Source: Rhizobium sp. P38BS-XIX
GTDB lineage: Bacteria; Pseudomonadota; Alphaproteobacteria; Rhizobiales; Rhizobiaceae
Assembly: GCF_012641435.1 (NCBI RefSeq)
Contig: NZ_JABAIJ010000003.1
Coordinates: 248,001 to 312,000, forward strand
Direction of reading: 5' to 3'
DNA length: 64,000 nucleotides
Part shown: positions 1 to 9,126 of the stretch, piece by piece
How the letters are laid out: each line of letters begins with the position of its first letter
How positions within the stretch are numbered: the first letter of the stretch is position 1
Translations under genes and position numbers: made by a program
The notes under the pieces: generated by a model
What the model saw: only the letters and a program-made list of their open reading frames with translations
Told to the model about the DNA's origin: nothing
The model's database searches: none

Positions 1-153
1 TCCAGCATTGACGCTTTGGTTGACCGCAACACCGGTAAGCTCGTCGATGGTGACGACCGTAATCCGTCGGAAACCGTCGAACTCTGGACCTTCGTGCGCA
101 AGCCGGGTTCGGATTGGGCGCTATCGGCGATCCAGGGAACGGATCAGCACTGA
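1..153 (+). CDS. Tim44-like domain protein, C-terminal end (partial)
   Basis: Only the last 50 codons are in the window; the reading frame is open from base 1 to the TGA at 151-153. The visible tail contains VELWTFVRKPGSDWALSAIQ, which resembles the end of the Tim44-like (TimA) fold seen in alphaproteobacterial membrane-anchored proteins: a beta strand with a WTF-R motif followed by W-x-LSAIQ. Family members have an N-terminal membrane anchor and a C-terminal NTF2-like domain thought to act at the inner membrane; neither the anchor nor the domain start can be checked here. A strong terminator follows 26 bases after the stop, so it ends its transcription unit. Confidence 0.6.
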   Translation, partial: SSIDALVDRNTGKLVDGDDRNPSETVELWTFVRKPGSDWALSAIQGTDQH

Positions 154-179
154 ACGGATATGGCTGCTAGTTAAAAGGA

Positions 180-211
180 TTGCCCCGCGCGCAAGCCGGG
201 GCAATTTTTTT
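180..211 (+). terminator. Rho-independent terminator of the Tim44-like gene
   Basis: An 8-bp perfect stem (TTGCCCCG 180-187 with CGGGGCAA 197-204) around a 9-nt loop is followed directly by seven T residues (205-211). This is a textbook intrinsic terminator and separates the upstream gene from the kdp locus. Confidence 0.9.
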
Positions 212-725
212 GTCTGTAACCCACATAAGCCTCTTCCCAAGAAGGGGCATCATTCCGTGGCGGAATCGATTATCGGGCGAATGCTGCGCCAACCGCGTAG
301 GACTTCACTTATATCCGCCTATATGGCTCGCAGTCTCGCGGCATTGAGCAAACGACACGGATTCGTCGTCGGTGTGATGCAGGCGGTTGTTACGAAGTTT
401 GAATGCCGCAAGAATTTTTGATTTAGAATCAGATAGATAATAGTTTCATTGTCGTCGATGCAGCGATCCTATGCTCGCTTGCCAGTGAGTTCGAACAAAA
501 ATTTGCGGCGCCTTCGAAGCCCACCTGGCCCCCCTCGGCATTTATAAGATTTTTATATCTTCCGCTTTTCCGCCGTCTCGAACCTTAATGCGGTTCGGTC
601 GCATATTACGCGTGGAAGATAACCCCAAGTGATCTTCCTGGTCGGCAGGAAAAAAGAGACGCGCTGAGCAACGGCGCTCTCCATCATTTCTGCATTCAAC
701 AATAACAACCAAGGAATCGCGATCG
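212..725. other. Intergenic region upstream of kdp
   Basis: About 510 bases with no convincing gene. Short open frames on both strands lack a ribosome binding site and family resemblance. The right half is more AT-rich, and at 541-557 carries a tandem TTTATA repeat described separately. The kdp promoter and leader are expected here. Confidence 0.6.
541..557 (+). promoter_or_regulatory. Putative KdpE binding site (tandem TTTATA)
   Basis: Two identical hexamers TTTATA (541-546 and 552-557) are separated by 5 bp, giving the 11-bp period typical of OmpR/PhoB-family response regulator sites. As I recall it, the KdpE site of Escherichia coli is a similar T-rich pair of TTTATA/TTTACA-like elements. 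The site lies about 170 bp before the first kdp ORF, and kdpE itself is in this operon (8341-9033). Binding is inferred, not shown. Confidence 0.5.
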
Positions 726-809
726 ATGATGGACATTATTCTTGTCGGGATCGGCGTCTTATTCTTCCTCCTATGTGTCGCCTATACCAAGGCCTGCGAC
801 AGCCTCTAG
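726..809 (+). CDS. Putative 27-aa membrane peptide upstream of kdpF
   Basis: ATG at 726 opens a 27-codon frame ending with TAG at 807-809. The peptide begins MMDIILVGIGVLFFLLCVAY and ends TKACDSL, so it is one hydrophobic helix with a short polar tail, the size and character of a single-pass membrane peptide. It lies 14 bp upstream of kdpF in the same direction. Purine-rich bases (AAGGA at 711-715) stand about 10 nt before the start. Many bacteria carry a similar tiny hydrophobic ORF just before kdpF. It may be an accessory peptide or a leader; its function is unknown. Confidence 0.55.
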   Translation: MMDIILVGIGVLFFLLCVAYTKACDSL

Positions 810-823
810 TCGGAGAGACGGCA

Positions 824-913
824 ATGCTTCTCGATTACATTCTCGGTGGCGGCGTGACGCTCTTTCTCACCGTCTATCTGGTCTATGCTCTTATTCGCCC
901 CGAGCGCTTCTAA
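824..913 (+). CDS. kdpF: KdpF, small subunit of the K+-transporting ATPase
   Basis: A 29-aa ORF (MLLDYILGGGVTLFLTVYLV then YALIRPERF) matches the usual KdpF pattern: about 29 residues, one transmembrane helix, and a C-terminal L-x-x-P-E-(R/K)-F signature. In E. coli KdpF sits against KdpA and stabilises the KdpFABC complex in the inner membrane. GGAGAGA at 812-818 precedes the ATG by 5 nt. It lies 27 bp before kdpA. The tail RPERF and the gene position make the call safe despite the length. Confidence 0.88.
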   Translation: MLLDYILGGGVTLFLTVYLVYALIRPERF

Positions 914-940
914 CAGCGCTGGATAGGGAAAGTTACCTCC

Positions 941-2644
941 ATGACCCTCAACGGATGGCTTCAGATCCTGATCTACATCGGGATCCTTCTCCTGCTCGTC
1001 AAACCACTCGGCGGTTATATGACCCGCGTCTTTACCGGCGAGCGCACCTTCCTCTCTTTCGTCCTCCGTCCTGTGGAACGGGGGCTTTATCGTCTGGCCG
1101 GCACAGACGAGCGCGAAGAGCAGCATTGGACGACTTACTCGGTCTCCATGCTGCTGTTTAGCCTTGCCGGCTTCCTTGTTCTGTATGCGTTGCAGCGTCT
1201 GCAAGGCAGCTTGCCGTATAATCCGGCCGGCATGACGGCAGTCGGTCCGGAACTCTCCTTCAACACGGCAACCAGTTTCGTCACCAATACCAATTGGCAG
1301 AACTATGGTGGCGAAAGCACGATGTCCTACCTCGTGCAGATGGCCGGCCTGACCGTGCAGAACTTCGTCTCCGCCGCGACCGGCATTGCGATCGCCATTG
1401 CGCTGATCCGCGCCTTCGCTCGCGCTTCGGGCAAGGCGATCGGCAATTTCTGGGTCGATATGATCCGTGCGACGCTCTACGTGCTTTTGCCGATCTGCTT
1501 CGTTCTGACGCTGGTCTTCGTCTATCTGGGCGTGCCGCAGACACTTGGTCCCTATGTGGACGCGACGACGCTCGAAGGTGCGCGGCAGACGATTGCCGTC
1601 GGCCCGGTTGCCTCGCAACTTGCCATCAAGATGCTCGGCACAAACGGTGGCGGCTTCTTCAACGCAAACTCGGCGCATCCCTTCGAAAACCCCGATGCTA
1701 TTTCCAATCTGTTGCAGATGCTGGCGATCTTCGCCATCGGTGCGGCGCTGACAAATGTCTTCGGCCGCATGGTCGGCAGTCAGCGTCAGGGTTGGGCCAT
1801 CCTCGCCGCAATGGGCGTGCTCTTCCTTGCCGGCGTGCTCGTCACCTATTGGGCTGAGGCCGCAGGTAATCCGTTGGTCCATGCGCTCGGCATTCAGGGC
1901 GGCAATATGGAAGGCAAGGAAGTCCGTCTCGGCATCGCTGCGTCGTCGCTCTTCGCCGTCATCACGACTGCCGCCTCGTGCGGTGCGGTGAACGGCGCAC
2001 TCGACAGCTTTACCGCGCTCGGCGGTCTGATCCCACTCATCAACCTGCAGCTCGGCGAAGTCATCGTCGGCGGCGTCGGCGCCGGCTTCTACGGCATCCT
2101 GATGTTCGTCATCATCGCCATTTTCGTCGCAGGCCTCATGGTCGGCCGTACACCGGAATATCTCGGTAAGAAGATTGAGGCCAAGGAAGTGAAGATGGCA
2201 ATGCTTGCCGTGCTTTGCCTGCCGGCCGGCATGCTGATCTTCACCGCGATATCGGCCGTGTTGCCCTTCGCAGTCGCCTCGGTTGGCAATGCCGGCCCGC
2301 ACGGCTTCTCCGAAATCCTCTATGCCTATAGCTCGGCGGCGGCAAATAACGGCTCGGCCTTCGGAGGTCTGTCCGGCAACACGCCCTGGTACAACATCAC
2401 GCTCGGTCTCGTCATGCTGATCGGCCGCTTCCTTGTCATCATCCCTGCGCTTGCGATCGCCGGCTCGCTGATCACCAAGAAGACGGTTCCTGCCTCGGCC
2501 GGCACCTTCCCGACGGATGGTCCGCTCTTCGTCGGCCTCTTGGTCGGCACGATCCTGATCGTCGGCGGTCTGACCTTCTTCCCGGCGCTCGCGCTCGGAC
2601 CGATCGTCGAACATCTCGCGATGATCGCAGGCCAGACCTTCTAA
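941..2644 (+). CDS. kdpA: KdpA, K+-binding and channel-like subunit of Kdp-ATPase
   Basis: 567 aa, close to the usual family length of about 560. KdpA is the polytopic inner-membrane subunit with four SKT/Trk-type M-P-M repeats that forms the high-affinity K+ selectivity filter. Visible family signatures include [15 protein letters not shown] (about residues 110-124), the filter loop [19 protein letters not shown] (about 233-251), [14 protein letters not shown] (about 340) and [10 protein letters not shown] (about 468). Each is a conserved P-loop of the family. It sits in kdpFA-ORF-kdpBC order. A very long antisense open frame overlaps it but is a codon-bias shadow. Confidence 0.97.
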   Translation: MTLNGWLQILIYIGILLLLVKPLGGYMTRVFTGERTFLSFVLRPVERGLYRLAGTDEREEQHWTTYSVSMLLFSLAGFLVLYALQRLQGSLPYNPAGMTAVGPELSFNTATSFVTNTNWQNYGGESTMSYLVQMAGLTVQNFVSAATGIAIAIALIRAFARASGKAIGNFWVDMIRATLYVLLPICFVLTLVFVYLGVPQTLGPYVDATTLEGARQTIAVGPVASQLAIKMLGTNGGGFFNANSAHPFENPDAISNLLQMLAIFAIGAALTNVFGRMVGSQRQGWAILAAMGVLFLAGVLVTYWAEAAGNPLVHALGIQGGNMEGKEVRLGIAASSLFAVITTAASCGAVNGALDSFTALGGLIPLINLQLGEVIVGGVGAGFYGILMFVIIAIFVAGLMVGRTPEYLGKKIEAKEVKMAMLAVLCLPAGMLIFTAISAVLPFAVASVGNAGPHGFSEILYAYSSAAANNGSAFGGLSGNTPWYNITLGLVMLIGRFLVIIPALAIAGSLITKKTVPASAGTFPTDGPLFVGLLVGTILIVGGLTFFPALALGPIVEHLAMIAGQTF

Positions 2645-2656
2645 GGAACTGATGTC

Positions 2657-2818
2657 ATGAGCCAACCGCTTTTGGCCAAGCTTCGAAAAGTCATCGATCC
2701 ACGCCCCTTCGACAGGGGGCGTGGCCCGGCCGGAATGAACTGCGCGTCCGATGCCATCTTGCTGGCGATGGGCGCCCTGTTTTTCGGTCTCGTCGTCTTC
2801 GGTTTTCTAATCGGCTGA
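2657..2818 (+). CDS. Putative 53-aa single-pass membrane protein between kdpA and kdpB
   Basis: ATG at 2657 is preceded by AAGGA (2643-2647) at 9 nt and the frame closes with TGA at 2816-2818. The product has a basic N-terminal half (MSQPLLAKLRKVIDPRPFDR) and a C-terminal hydrophobic helix ending VVFGFLIG, so it is probably a single-pass membrane protein. It fills almost the whole kdpA-kdpB gap in the operon direction. It is not a KdpB fragment: kdpB has its own start and complete N terminus. I do not recognise a family. It could be an added small subunit or regulator of the Kdp pump. Confidence 0.6.
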   Translation: MSQPLLAKLRKVIDPRPFDRGRGPAGMNCASDAILLAMGALFFGLVVFGFLIG

Positions 2819-2866
2819 TCGGCAGCGTTCCGATCTGACGTTTTCCTCTTCACGCTGGAGCCTCTT

Positions 2867-4954
2867 ATGAGCCAGTTAAAATCAGCGAGTATTCTGGATT
2901 CTCGCATCCTCGTTCCGGCGATCGGCGCATCGTTCAAGAAGTTGAACCCGCGCACCCTCGCCAAGAACCCCGTCATGTTCGTGGTCGCTGTCGTATCGGC
3001 ACTGACGACCGTTCTCTTCCTGCGCGACCTCGTCACCGGCGGCGGCAATATCGCCTTTTCTCTACAGATCAATATCTGGCTGTGGTTTACGGTGCTGTTT
3101 GCCAATTTCGCCGAAGCCGTCGCCGAAGGTCGTGGCAAGGCGCAGGCGGATTCGCTGCGCAAGTCGCGTACCGAAACCCAGGCGAAGCTGCTCGTCGGCA
3201 ACAGCCGGACCGACTACAAGATGGTGCCCGGCACCAGCTTGAAGGTCGGCGATGTCGTGCTGGTGGAAGCCGGCGACATCATCCCTTCGGACGGTGAAGT
3301 CATCGAAGGTGTTGCTTCGGTCAATGAGGCCGCGATAACCGGGGAATCGGCACCTGTCATCCGCGAGTCGGGTGGGGACCGCTCGGCCGTCACAGGTGGC
3401 ACACAGGTTCTGTCGGACGAAATCCGCGTCCGCATCACCGCCGCCGCCGGATCAACCTTTATCGACCGTATGATCGCGCTGGTCGAAGGTGCCGAGCGCC
3501 AGAAGACGCCGAATGAAATCGCGCTCAACATCCTGCTTGCCGGGATGACGTTGATCTTCGTGCTCGCAACGGTCACCATCCCAAGCTTTGCCGCCTATGC
3601 CGGCGGCTCGATCCAGACCGTGGTGCTGGTTGCCCTCTTCGTGACGCTGATCCCGACGACCATCGGCGCGCTGCTTTCGGCGATCGGTATCGCCGGCATG
3701 GACCGCCTGGTGCGCTTCAACGTGCTGGCCATGTCCGGTCGTGCCGTCGAGGCTGCCGGTGACGTCGACACGCTGCTTCTGGACAAGACCGGCACGATCA
3801 CCCTCGGCAATCGTCAGGCGACCGCGTTCCGTCCGGTCCGTGGCATCAGCGAGCAGGATCTTGCCGACGCTGCCCAGCTTGCTTCCCTCGCCGACGAAAC
3901 ACCTGAGGGACGCTCGATCGTTGTGCTTGCCAAGGAAAAATATGCGATCCGTGGCCGCGACATGACGAGCCTGAAGGCGACCTTCGTGCCCTTCACAGCG
4001 CAGACCCGCATGAGCGGCGTCGACCTTGAAGGGTCCTCGATCCGCAAGGGCGCCGTCGATGCTGTTCTTGCCTATGTCGAGGGCGCTGCCAACGGCAGCA
4101 ATGAGAGCACCGCCGTTATGTCGCGCACGTCGAGCGAAACGCTGCGCGAATTGCAGACGATCGCCGATGAGATTGCCAAGGCCGGTGGGACGCCGCTCGC
4201 TGTGGCCCGCGATGGCCGCCTGCTCGGCGTCATCCATCTCAAGGACATCATCAAGGGCGGCATCCGCGAGCGCTTCGCAGAATTGCGCCGCATGGGCATC
4301 CGGACGGTCATGATCACGGGCGACAACCCGTTGACGGCGGCAGCCATTGCGGCCGAGGCCGGCGTCGACGACTTCCTTGCCCAGGCGACCCCGGAAATGA
4401 AGTTGGCGCTGATGCGCGAAGAGCAGTCCAAGGGCAAGCTCGTCGCCATGTGCGGCGACGGTACGAATGACGCGCCGGCACTTGCACAGGCCGATGTCGG
4501 CGTGGCCATGAACACCGGCACGGTCGCTGCGCGCGAAGCCGGCAACATGGTCGATCTCGACAGCGACCCGACCAAGCTCATCGAGATCGTCGAGATCGGC
4601 AAGCAGCTGCTGATGACCCGCGGCGCACTGACGACCTTCTCGATTGCCAACGATATCGCCAAGTATTTCGCCATCATACCGGCGATGTTCATCGCCTTCT
4701 ATCCGCAGCTGAAGATGCTGAACATTATGGGCCTTGCAACCCCGCAGAGCGCCATTCTCTCGGCCATCATCTTCAACGCGCTGATCATCGTCGCCCTGAT
4801 CCCCCTGTCGCTGAAAGGTGTTCGCTATCGCCCGATCGGCGCTGGTGCGCTGCTCAGCCGCAACCTGCTGATCTACGGCCTTGGCGGCATTATCGTCCCC
4901 TTCATCGGCATCAAGGCCATCGATATGGCGATCACCGCCATTGGCCTCGCCTAA
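2867..4954 (+). CDS. kdpB: KdpB, catalytic P-type ATPase subunit
   Basis: 695 aa, normal for KdpB (about 680-700). This is the ATP-hydrolysing P-type (type IA) subunit of KdpFABC in the inner membrane. Motifs seen: the TGES loop of the actuator domain ([11 protein letters not shown]), the phosphorylation motif [10 protein letters not shown] with Asp306 as acceptor, the P-domain [10 protein letters not shown], and the hinge [11 protein letters not shown]-terminal TM helices begin near residue 34 ([20 protein letters not shown]) and a C-terminal TM bundle follows about residue 600. It starts 48 bp after the small 53-aa ORF and ends 12 bp before kdpC. Confidence 0.98.
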   Translation: MSQLKSASILDSRILVPAIGASFKKLNPRTLAKNPVMFVVAVVSALTTVLFLRDLVTGGGNIAFSLQINIWLWFTVLFANFAEAVAEGRGKAQADSLRKSRTETQAKLLVGNSRTDYKMVPGTSLKVGDVVLVEAGDIIPSDGEVIEGVASVNEAAITGESAPVIRESGGDRSAVTGGTQVLSDEIRVRITAAAGSTFIDRMIALVEGAERQKTPNEIALNILLAGMTLIFVLATVTIPSFAAYAGGSIQTVVLVALFVTLIPTTIGALLSAIGIAGMDRLVRFNVLAMSGRAVEAAGDVDTLLLDKTGTITLGNRQATAFRPVRGISEQDLADAAQLASLADETPEGRSIVVLAKEKYAIRGRDMTSLKATFVPFTAQTRMSGVDLEGSSIRKGAVDAVLAYVEGAANGSNESTAVMSRTSSETLRELQTIADEIAKAGGTPLAVARDGRLLGVIHLKDIIKGGIRERFAELRRMGIRTVMITGDNPLTAAAIAAEAGVDDFLAQATPEMKLALMREEQSKGKLVAMCGDGTNDAPALAQADVGVAMNTGTVAAREAGNMVDLDSDPTKLIEIVEIGKQLLMTRGALTTFSIANDIAKYFAIIPAMFIAFYPQLKMLNIMGLATPQSAILSAIIFNALIIVALIPLSLKGVRYRPIGAGALLSRNLLIYGLGGIIVPFIGIKAIDMAITAIGLA

Positions 4955-4966
4955 GGAGTTTCTCTC

Positions 4967-5572
4967 ATGTTGAAACAAATCAGACCCGCAATCGTCATGA
5001 TCGTCGCGACCACCGTCCTGACCGGCCTTGCCTATCCCCTGGCTATGACAGGCGCCGCCCAGGCACTCTTTCCCCGCCAGGCCAATGGCAGTCTGGTGGA
5101 GAAGGACGGCAAGGTGATCGGCTCCACACTGATCGGCCAGAACTTCACGACCGACAAGTATTTCCACGGCCGTCCTTCCGCGACGACTGCAGCCGATCCG
5201 AACGATCCGACCAAGTCGGTTTCGGCACCCTACAACGCCGCAAACTCTGCGGCATCCAACCTGGGTCCGACCAACGCGAGCCTCATAACCCGCATCAAGG
5301 GTGACGCTGCAACCTTGCAGGCGCAGAACCCGAACATGCCAGTGCCGATCGACATGCTCACCACCTCGGGCAGCGGTCTCGACCCCGACATTTCTCCCGA
5401 AAACGCCTATTTCCAGGTGCCGCGCGTCGCCAAGGCCCGCAACATGGATGAGGCCAAGGTCCATTCGCTTGTCGAGGCAGCCATCGAGCCGCGCGAGCTT
5501 GGTGTTCTGGGTGAACCTGTCGTCAACGTGTTGGCATTGAACCAATCGCTCGATGCCTCTATCAATCAATAG
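4967..5572 (+). CDS. kdpC: KdpC, periplasmic-facing Kdp-ATPase subunit
   Basis: 201 aa, the usual KdpC size. One N-terminal transmembrane helix ([20 protein letters not shown]) is followed by a periplasmic domain carrying the family signatures [33 protein letters not shown] and the C-terminal [11 protein letters not shown]. KdpC bridges KdpA and KdpB and raises K+ affinity. The gene is 12 bp after kdpB with a GGAG ribosome site in the gap. It closes the structural part of the operon; a perfect hairpin follows its stop within 8 bp. Confidence 0.97.
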   Translation: MLKQIRPAIVMIVATTVLTGLAYPLAMTGAAQALFPRQANGSLVEKDGKVIGSTLIGQNFTTDKYFHGRPSATTAADPNDPTKSVSAPYNAANSAASNLGPTNASLITRIKGDAATLQAQNPNMPVPIDMLTTSGSGLDPDISPENAYFQVPRVAKARNMDEAKVHSLVEAAIEPRELGVLGEPVVNVLALNQSLDASINQ

Positions 5573-5580
5573 GTTGAGAA

Positions 5581-5608
5581 GATTGAGACGGCTATGGCCG
5601 TCTCAATC
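5581..5608 (+). promoter_or_regulatory. Perfect intercistronic hairpin between kdpC and kdpD
   Basis: GATTGAGACGGC (5581-5592) pairs perfectly with GCCGTCTCAATC (5597-5608) around a four-base TATG loop. No T-tract follows, so it is not a full intrinsic terminator. Its place between structural genes and sensor genes suggests an mRNA stabiliser or processing/attenuation element that lowers kdpDE output relative to kdpFABC. Confidence 0.65.
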
Positions 5609-5632
5609 TCGTAACGGAAGACAAATCCACGA

Positions 5633-8344
5633 ATGGCAGATGACAGCCGCGATATGATGAGCAGGCCTTCGCCCGACGCGCTTCTGGAAAAAGCCAAGGC
5701 AGAGGCACGGGGCCGGCTGAAGATATTTCTGGGTGCCGCACCGGGTGTCGGTAAGACCTATGAGATGCTGATGTCTGGCAGGGCCAAGATCGCTGACGGC
5801 ATCGATGTTGTGGTGGGTGTTGTCGAAACCCACGGCCGTCGGGAGACGCAGGCTCTGCTCGACGGCTTCGAGATCATTCCGCGGGTCAATGTCGACTACA
5901 AGGGACGCGCGCTGGAGGAGATGGATCTCGACGCCATTCTCAAGCGTCGTCCCGAACTGGTGCTCGTCGACGAACTTGCTCACACCAATGCGCATGGCAG
6001 CCGGCATCCCAAGCGCTATCTCGACGTCAAGGAGCTGCTCGAGCGCGGCATCGACGTCTACACGACGCTGAATATCCAGCATGTCGAAAGCCTCAACGAT
6101 GTCGTCTCGCAGATTACCCGCATCCGTGTGCGGGAGACCGTGCCTGATTCCATCATAGACCTTGCCGACGACGTCGAAATCATCGACCTCACGCCGGACG
6201 ATCTCATCAAGCGGCTGCACGACGGCAAGGTCTATGTCTCGAAGACCGCCGAGCGAGCGCTCACCAATTATTTCACACCCGGCAACCTGACGGCCCTGCG
6301 TGAGCTGGCGCTGCGGCGCACCGCCCAGCGGGTCGACGACCAGTTGCTGACCCATATGCAGGCGCATGCGATCCAGGGGCCCTGGGCGGCAGGCGAGCGC
6401 GTTCTCGTGTCCATCGACCATCATCCGCGCTCGGCATCCTTGGTGCGCTATGCCGCGCGTATGGCGTCGCGACTGCGTGCGCCATGGGCTGCCGTTTACG
6501 TCGAGACAAACCGCTCGATCAGCCTCACGGAAGCGCAGCGCGACACGATTGCCGCAACGCTCAGGCTCGCCGAGCAGCTCGGCGGCGAAGCGATCACCCT
6601 ACCGGGTCGAGAGGTGGCAGAGGAACTGCTTCGCCACTCGGCAAGCAACAACGTGACGCATATCGTCATCGGTTCGCCAAAAATCGGCTCCTGGCGCGAT
6701 TGGTCCCGCCGCTCGGTGTCCTACGATCTCATCCGCAGGGCGGGGGACATCAGTGTCCATGTGATTTCCGGCAGCGATGCGGACGGGCAGGCAGCGAACC
6801 GTGGCGTCAAGGTTGCGCCTTCGCCTCCACCTTTCCAGCTGCGCGGTTATGCTCTGGCGACGCTCTATGTCGCTATCGCCCTGGGCTTCTGCGTCATCCT
6901 CGATCAGGTGCTGGATGTTCGCAATCTGGCGCTTGTCTTTCTGATGGCTGTTCTCGCCAGTGCCGTAACGCAGGGTCTGCGTCCGGCGCTCTATTCCTGT
7001 ATTCTCGGCGCGCTCGCTTTCAATTTCTTCTTTCTGCCGCCCCGCTACACACTGACGATCAGCGATCCGGAAAGCGTGCTTGCCCTCTTCTTCTTTCTTG
7101 GGGTCGCCATTGTTGCAAGTAACCTGACTGCGACAGTGCAGCGGCAAGCGGCGGCGGCGCGGCAGCGCGCACGAACCACCGAAGACCTCTATCTCTTTTC
7201 GAAGAAGCTTGCCGGCACCGGTACGCTTGACGACGTCTTATGGGCGACCGCCTTCCAGTTGGCCTCGATGCTGAAGCTGCGGGTCGTGCTGCTTCTGCCG
7301 GAGCACAACACGATCGCCGTGAAGGCAGGCTATCCGCCCGACGACACGCTTGATGATGCCGATATCGCAGCCGCGCGCTGGGCCTGGGAGCACAATCACG
7401 CGGCCGGTCGGGGCGCCGATACTCTGCCGGGGGCCAAGCGTCTGTACGTTCCGCTGCGCACCGGCCGCACCGCTGTCGGCGTCATCGGCCTGGACAGCGA
7501 TCGCCGCGACGGACCGCTTCTGACGCCGGAACAGCAGCGACTGCTCGATGCACTTGCGGATCAGGCAGCTCTTGCCATCGAGCGTGTGCAACTGGTTGCC
7601 GATGTCGATCGTGCGAAGCTGGCTGTCGAGGCAGACCGACTGCGCTCGGCGTTGCTGACGTCCATATCGCACGATCTGAAGACGCCGCTTGCCGCCATCC
7701 TCGGCGCCGCCGGCACTTTGCGCGATTATCTGGAATCGCTGCCGCCAGAGGATCGCGTCGATCTTCTTTCGACCGTGATCGACGAATCCGAGCGCCTCAA
7801 CCGCTTCATCGCCAATCTCCTCGATATGACCAAGATCGAATCCGGGGCGATGGAGCCGAATTATGCGTTGCACTATGGCGGTGACATCGTCGGCAGCGCC
7901 CTGCGTCGTGCGGGAAAAATCCTCACACACCATCGTGTTGAGGCGCAAATGCCCGTCGACCTGCCGATGGTGAAGGTCGATCCGGTTCTATTCGAACAGG
8001 TGCTGTTCAACCTGCTCGATAACGCCGCAAAATACGCGCCTGATGACTCGGCGGTTCGCCTGGAGGCATGGGCCGATATCGACAATATTGTGTTTCGCGT
8101 GATGGACGAGGGACCGGGTATCCCACCTGCCGATCTCGAGCGCGTCTTCGACACGTTTTATCGCGTCCGCAAGGGCGATCAGGTGAGGGCGGGTACGGGG
8201 CTTGGCCTGTCGATCTGTCGCGGCTTCATCGAGGCGATGGGCGGCACGATCATGGCCGGCAACCGAACGGATCGTCAAGGCGCCGTCTTTACCATCCGCC
8301 TGCCTAGACCAACAGATGTCCCGAAGCTGGATGAGCTGAAATGA
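5633..8344 (+). CDS. kdpD: KdpD, sensor histidine kinase for K+ limitation
   Basis: 903 aa, normal for full-length KdpD. Order of domains: N-terminal KdpD domain with Walker-type GAAPGVGKTYEML (about residues 32-44) and VLVDELAHTNAHGSRHPKRY; a universal-stress-like domain (about 250-370); four closely spaced TM helices (DUF4118, about 400-500); a GAF-like domain (about 525-650); HisKA with SISHDLKTPLAA, His680 the predicted phosphoryl site; and HATPase_c with DNAAKYAP and GTGLGLSIC. It senses K+ limitation or ionic strength and phosphorylates KdpE. It starts 60 bp after kdpC and overlaps kdpE by 4 bp (ATGA). Confidence 0.97.
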   Translation: MADDSRDMMSRPSPDALLEKAKAEARGRLKIFLGAAPGVGKTYEMLMSGRAKIADGIDVVVGVVETHGRRETQALLDGFEIIPRVNVDYKGRALEEMDLDAILKRRPELVLVDELAHTNAHGSRHPKRYLDVKELLERGIDVYTTLNIQHVESLNDVVSQITRIRVRETVPDSIIDLADDVEIIDLTPDDLIKRLHDGKVYVSKTAERALTNYFTPGNLTALRELALRRTAQRVDDQLLTHMQAHAIQGPWAAGERVLVSIDHHPRSASLVRYAARMASRLRAPWAAVYVETNRSISLTEAQRDTIAATLRLAEQLGGEAITLPGREVAEELLRHSASNNVTHIVIGSPKIGSWRDWSRRSVSYDLIRRAGDISVHVISGSDADGQAANRGVKVAPSPPPFQLRGYALATLYVAIALGFCVILDQVLDVRNLALVFLMAVLASAVTQGLRPALYSCILGALAFNFFFLPPRYTLTISDPESVLALFFFLGVAIVASNLTATVQRQAAAARQRARTTEDLYLFSKKLAGTGTLDDVLWATAFQLASMLKLRVVLLLPEHNTIAVKAGYPPDDTLDDADIAAARWAWEHNHAAGRGADTLPGAKRLYVPLRTGRTAVGVIGLDSDRRDGPLLTPEQQRLLDALADQAALAIERVQLVADVDRAKLAVEADRLRSALLTSISHDLKTPLAAILGAAGTLRDYLESLPPEDRVDLLSTVIDESERLNRFIANLLDMTKIESGAMEPNYALHYGGDIVGSALRRAGKILTHHRVEAQMPVDLPMVKVDPVLFEQVLFNLLDNAAKYAPDDSAVRLEAWADIDNIVFRVMDEGPGIPPADLERVFDTFYRVRKGDQVRAGTGLGLSICRGFIEAMGGTIMAGNRTDRQGAVFTIRLPRPTDVPKLDELK

Positions 8345-9033
8345 ACACCACTGCCGTCAAAATACTCGTCGTCGATGACGAGCCGCCGATCCGTAAGCTG
8401 CTGCGTGTCGGTCTGGGCGCCCAAGGCTATGTCGTCAACGAGGCGCAGAATGCCGCCGCCGCCCGCGCTTCCGTCGTTGAGGACCAACCGGATCTGATCG
8501 TGCTCGATCTTGGTCTGCCGGATAAATCCGGGCAGGATCTCCTGCTGGAATGGCGTGAGGACGGTGTGCAGATCCCGGTCGTTATTTTATCGAGCCGTAC
8601 CGACGAAGCCGGTATCGTCAAGGCGCTTGAAAGTGGTGCGGACGACTATGTCACCAAGCCGTTCGGCGTCAACGAACTGGCAGCGCGCATCCGCGTGGCG
8701 CTGCGCCATCGGCTGCAGCAGCAAGGCGAAAAGGCGATCTTTCAGACCGGCGGCCTCTCGATCGACCTCGTCAAGCGTATCGTCAAGGTGGATGGCAAGG
8801 AGATCAAGCTGTCGCCGAAGGAATACGATATCCTTCGGGTTCTTGCCCAGCATGCCGGCAAGGTGCTGACCCATCAGTTCCTGTTGAAACAGATCTGGGG
8901 TCCCGCGGCCGATGTGCAGTATCTGCGCGTCTACGTCCGGCAGCTCCGGCAGAAGATCGAGCAAATTCCCGACCAGCCATATTACATCACCACCGAGACC
9001 GGCGTGGGTTACCGCCTTCGCGAGCCAGAGTAG
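8341..9033 (+). CDS. kdpE: KdpE, OmpR-family response regulator
   Basis: 230 aa. The receiver domain has the acidic pair in KILVVDDEPP, the phosphoryl-acceptor Asp56 in LIVLDLGLPDKSG and the conserved Lys in DDYVTKPFG. The C-terminal winged helix shows LSPKEYDILRVLAQHAGKVL and the recognition end YLRVYVRQLRQKIE, ending TETGVGYRL. It is translationally coupled to kdpD (ATGA overlap). The likely target is the TTTATA tandem upstream of the operon, so the locus would be autoregulated. Confidence 0.97.
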   Translation: MNTTAVKILVVDDEPPIRKLLRVGLGAQGYVVNEAQNAAAARASVVEDQPDLIVLDLGLPDKSGQDLLLEWREDGVQIPVVILSSRTDEAGIVKALESGADDYVTKPFGVNELAARIRVALRHRLQQQGEKAIFQTGGLSIDLVKRIVKVDGKEIKLSPKEYDILRVLAQHAGKVLTHQFLLKQIWGPAADVQYLRVYVRQLRQKIEQIPDQPYYITTETGVGYRLREPE

Positions 9034-9126
9034 ATGAACGATCCTCGGCCTTGGATGTCATCGCCTGCCAGACGCGGCGATGGCCGTCCGGTTAATGCAA
9101 TCGAATTTCGATCCTGAAGAGCGCCC

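Noticed and set aside
8..421. Plus-strand frame across the first gene end and the terminator
   Set aside because: Runs through a strong intrinsic terminator and is out of frame with the Tim44-like tail.
542..736. Reverse 64-codon frame in the kdp leader
   Set aside because: No ribosome site or family signal; overlaps the putative KdpE site and promoter region.
806..2665. Open frame of about 600 codons antisense to kdpA
   Set aside because: It is the mirror of a strongly GC3-biased gene; the translation is rich in Asp, Glu, Arg, Gln and His with no domain, and kdpA itself is unmistakable.
3452..5569. Open frame of about 700 codons antisense to kdpB and kdpC
   Set aside because: Same shadow effect; crosses two clear genes and lacks motifs.
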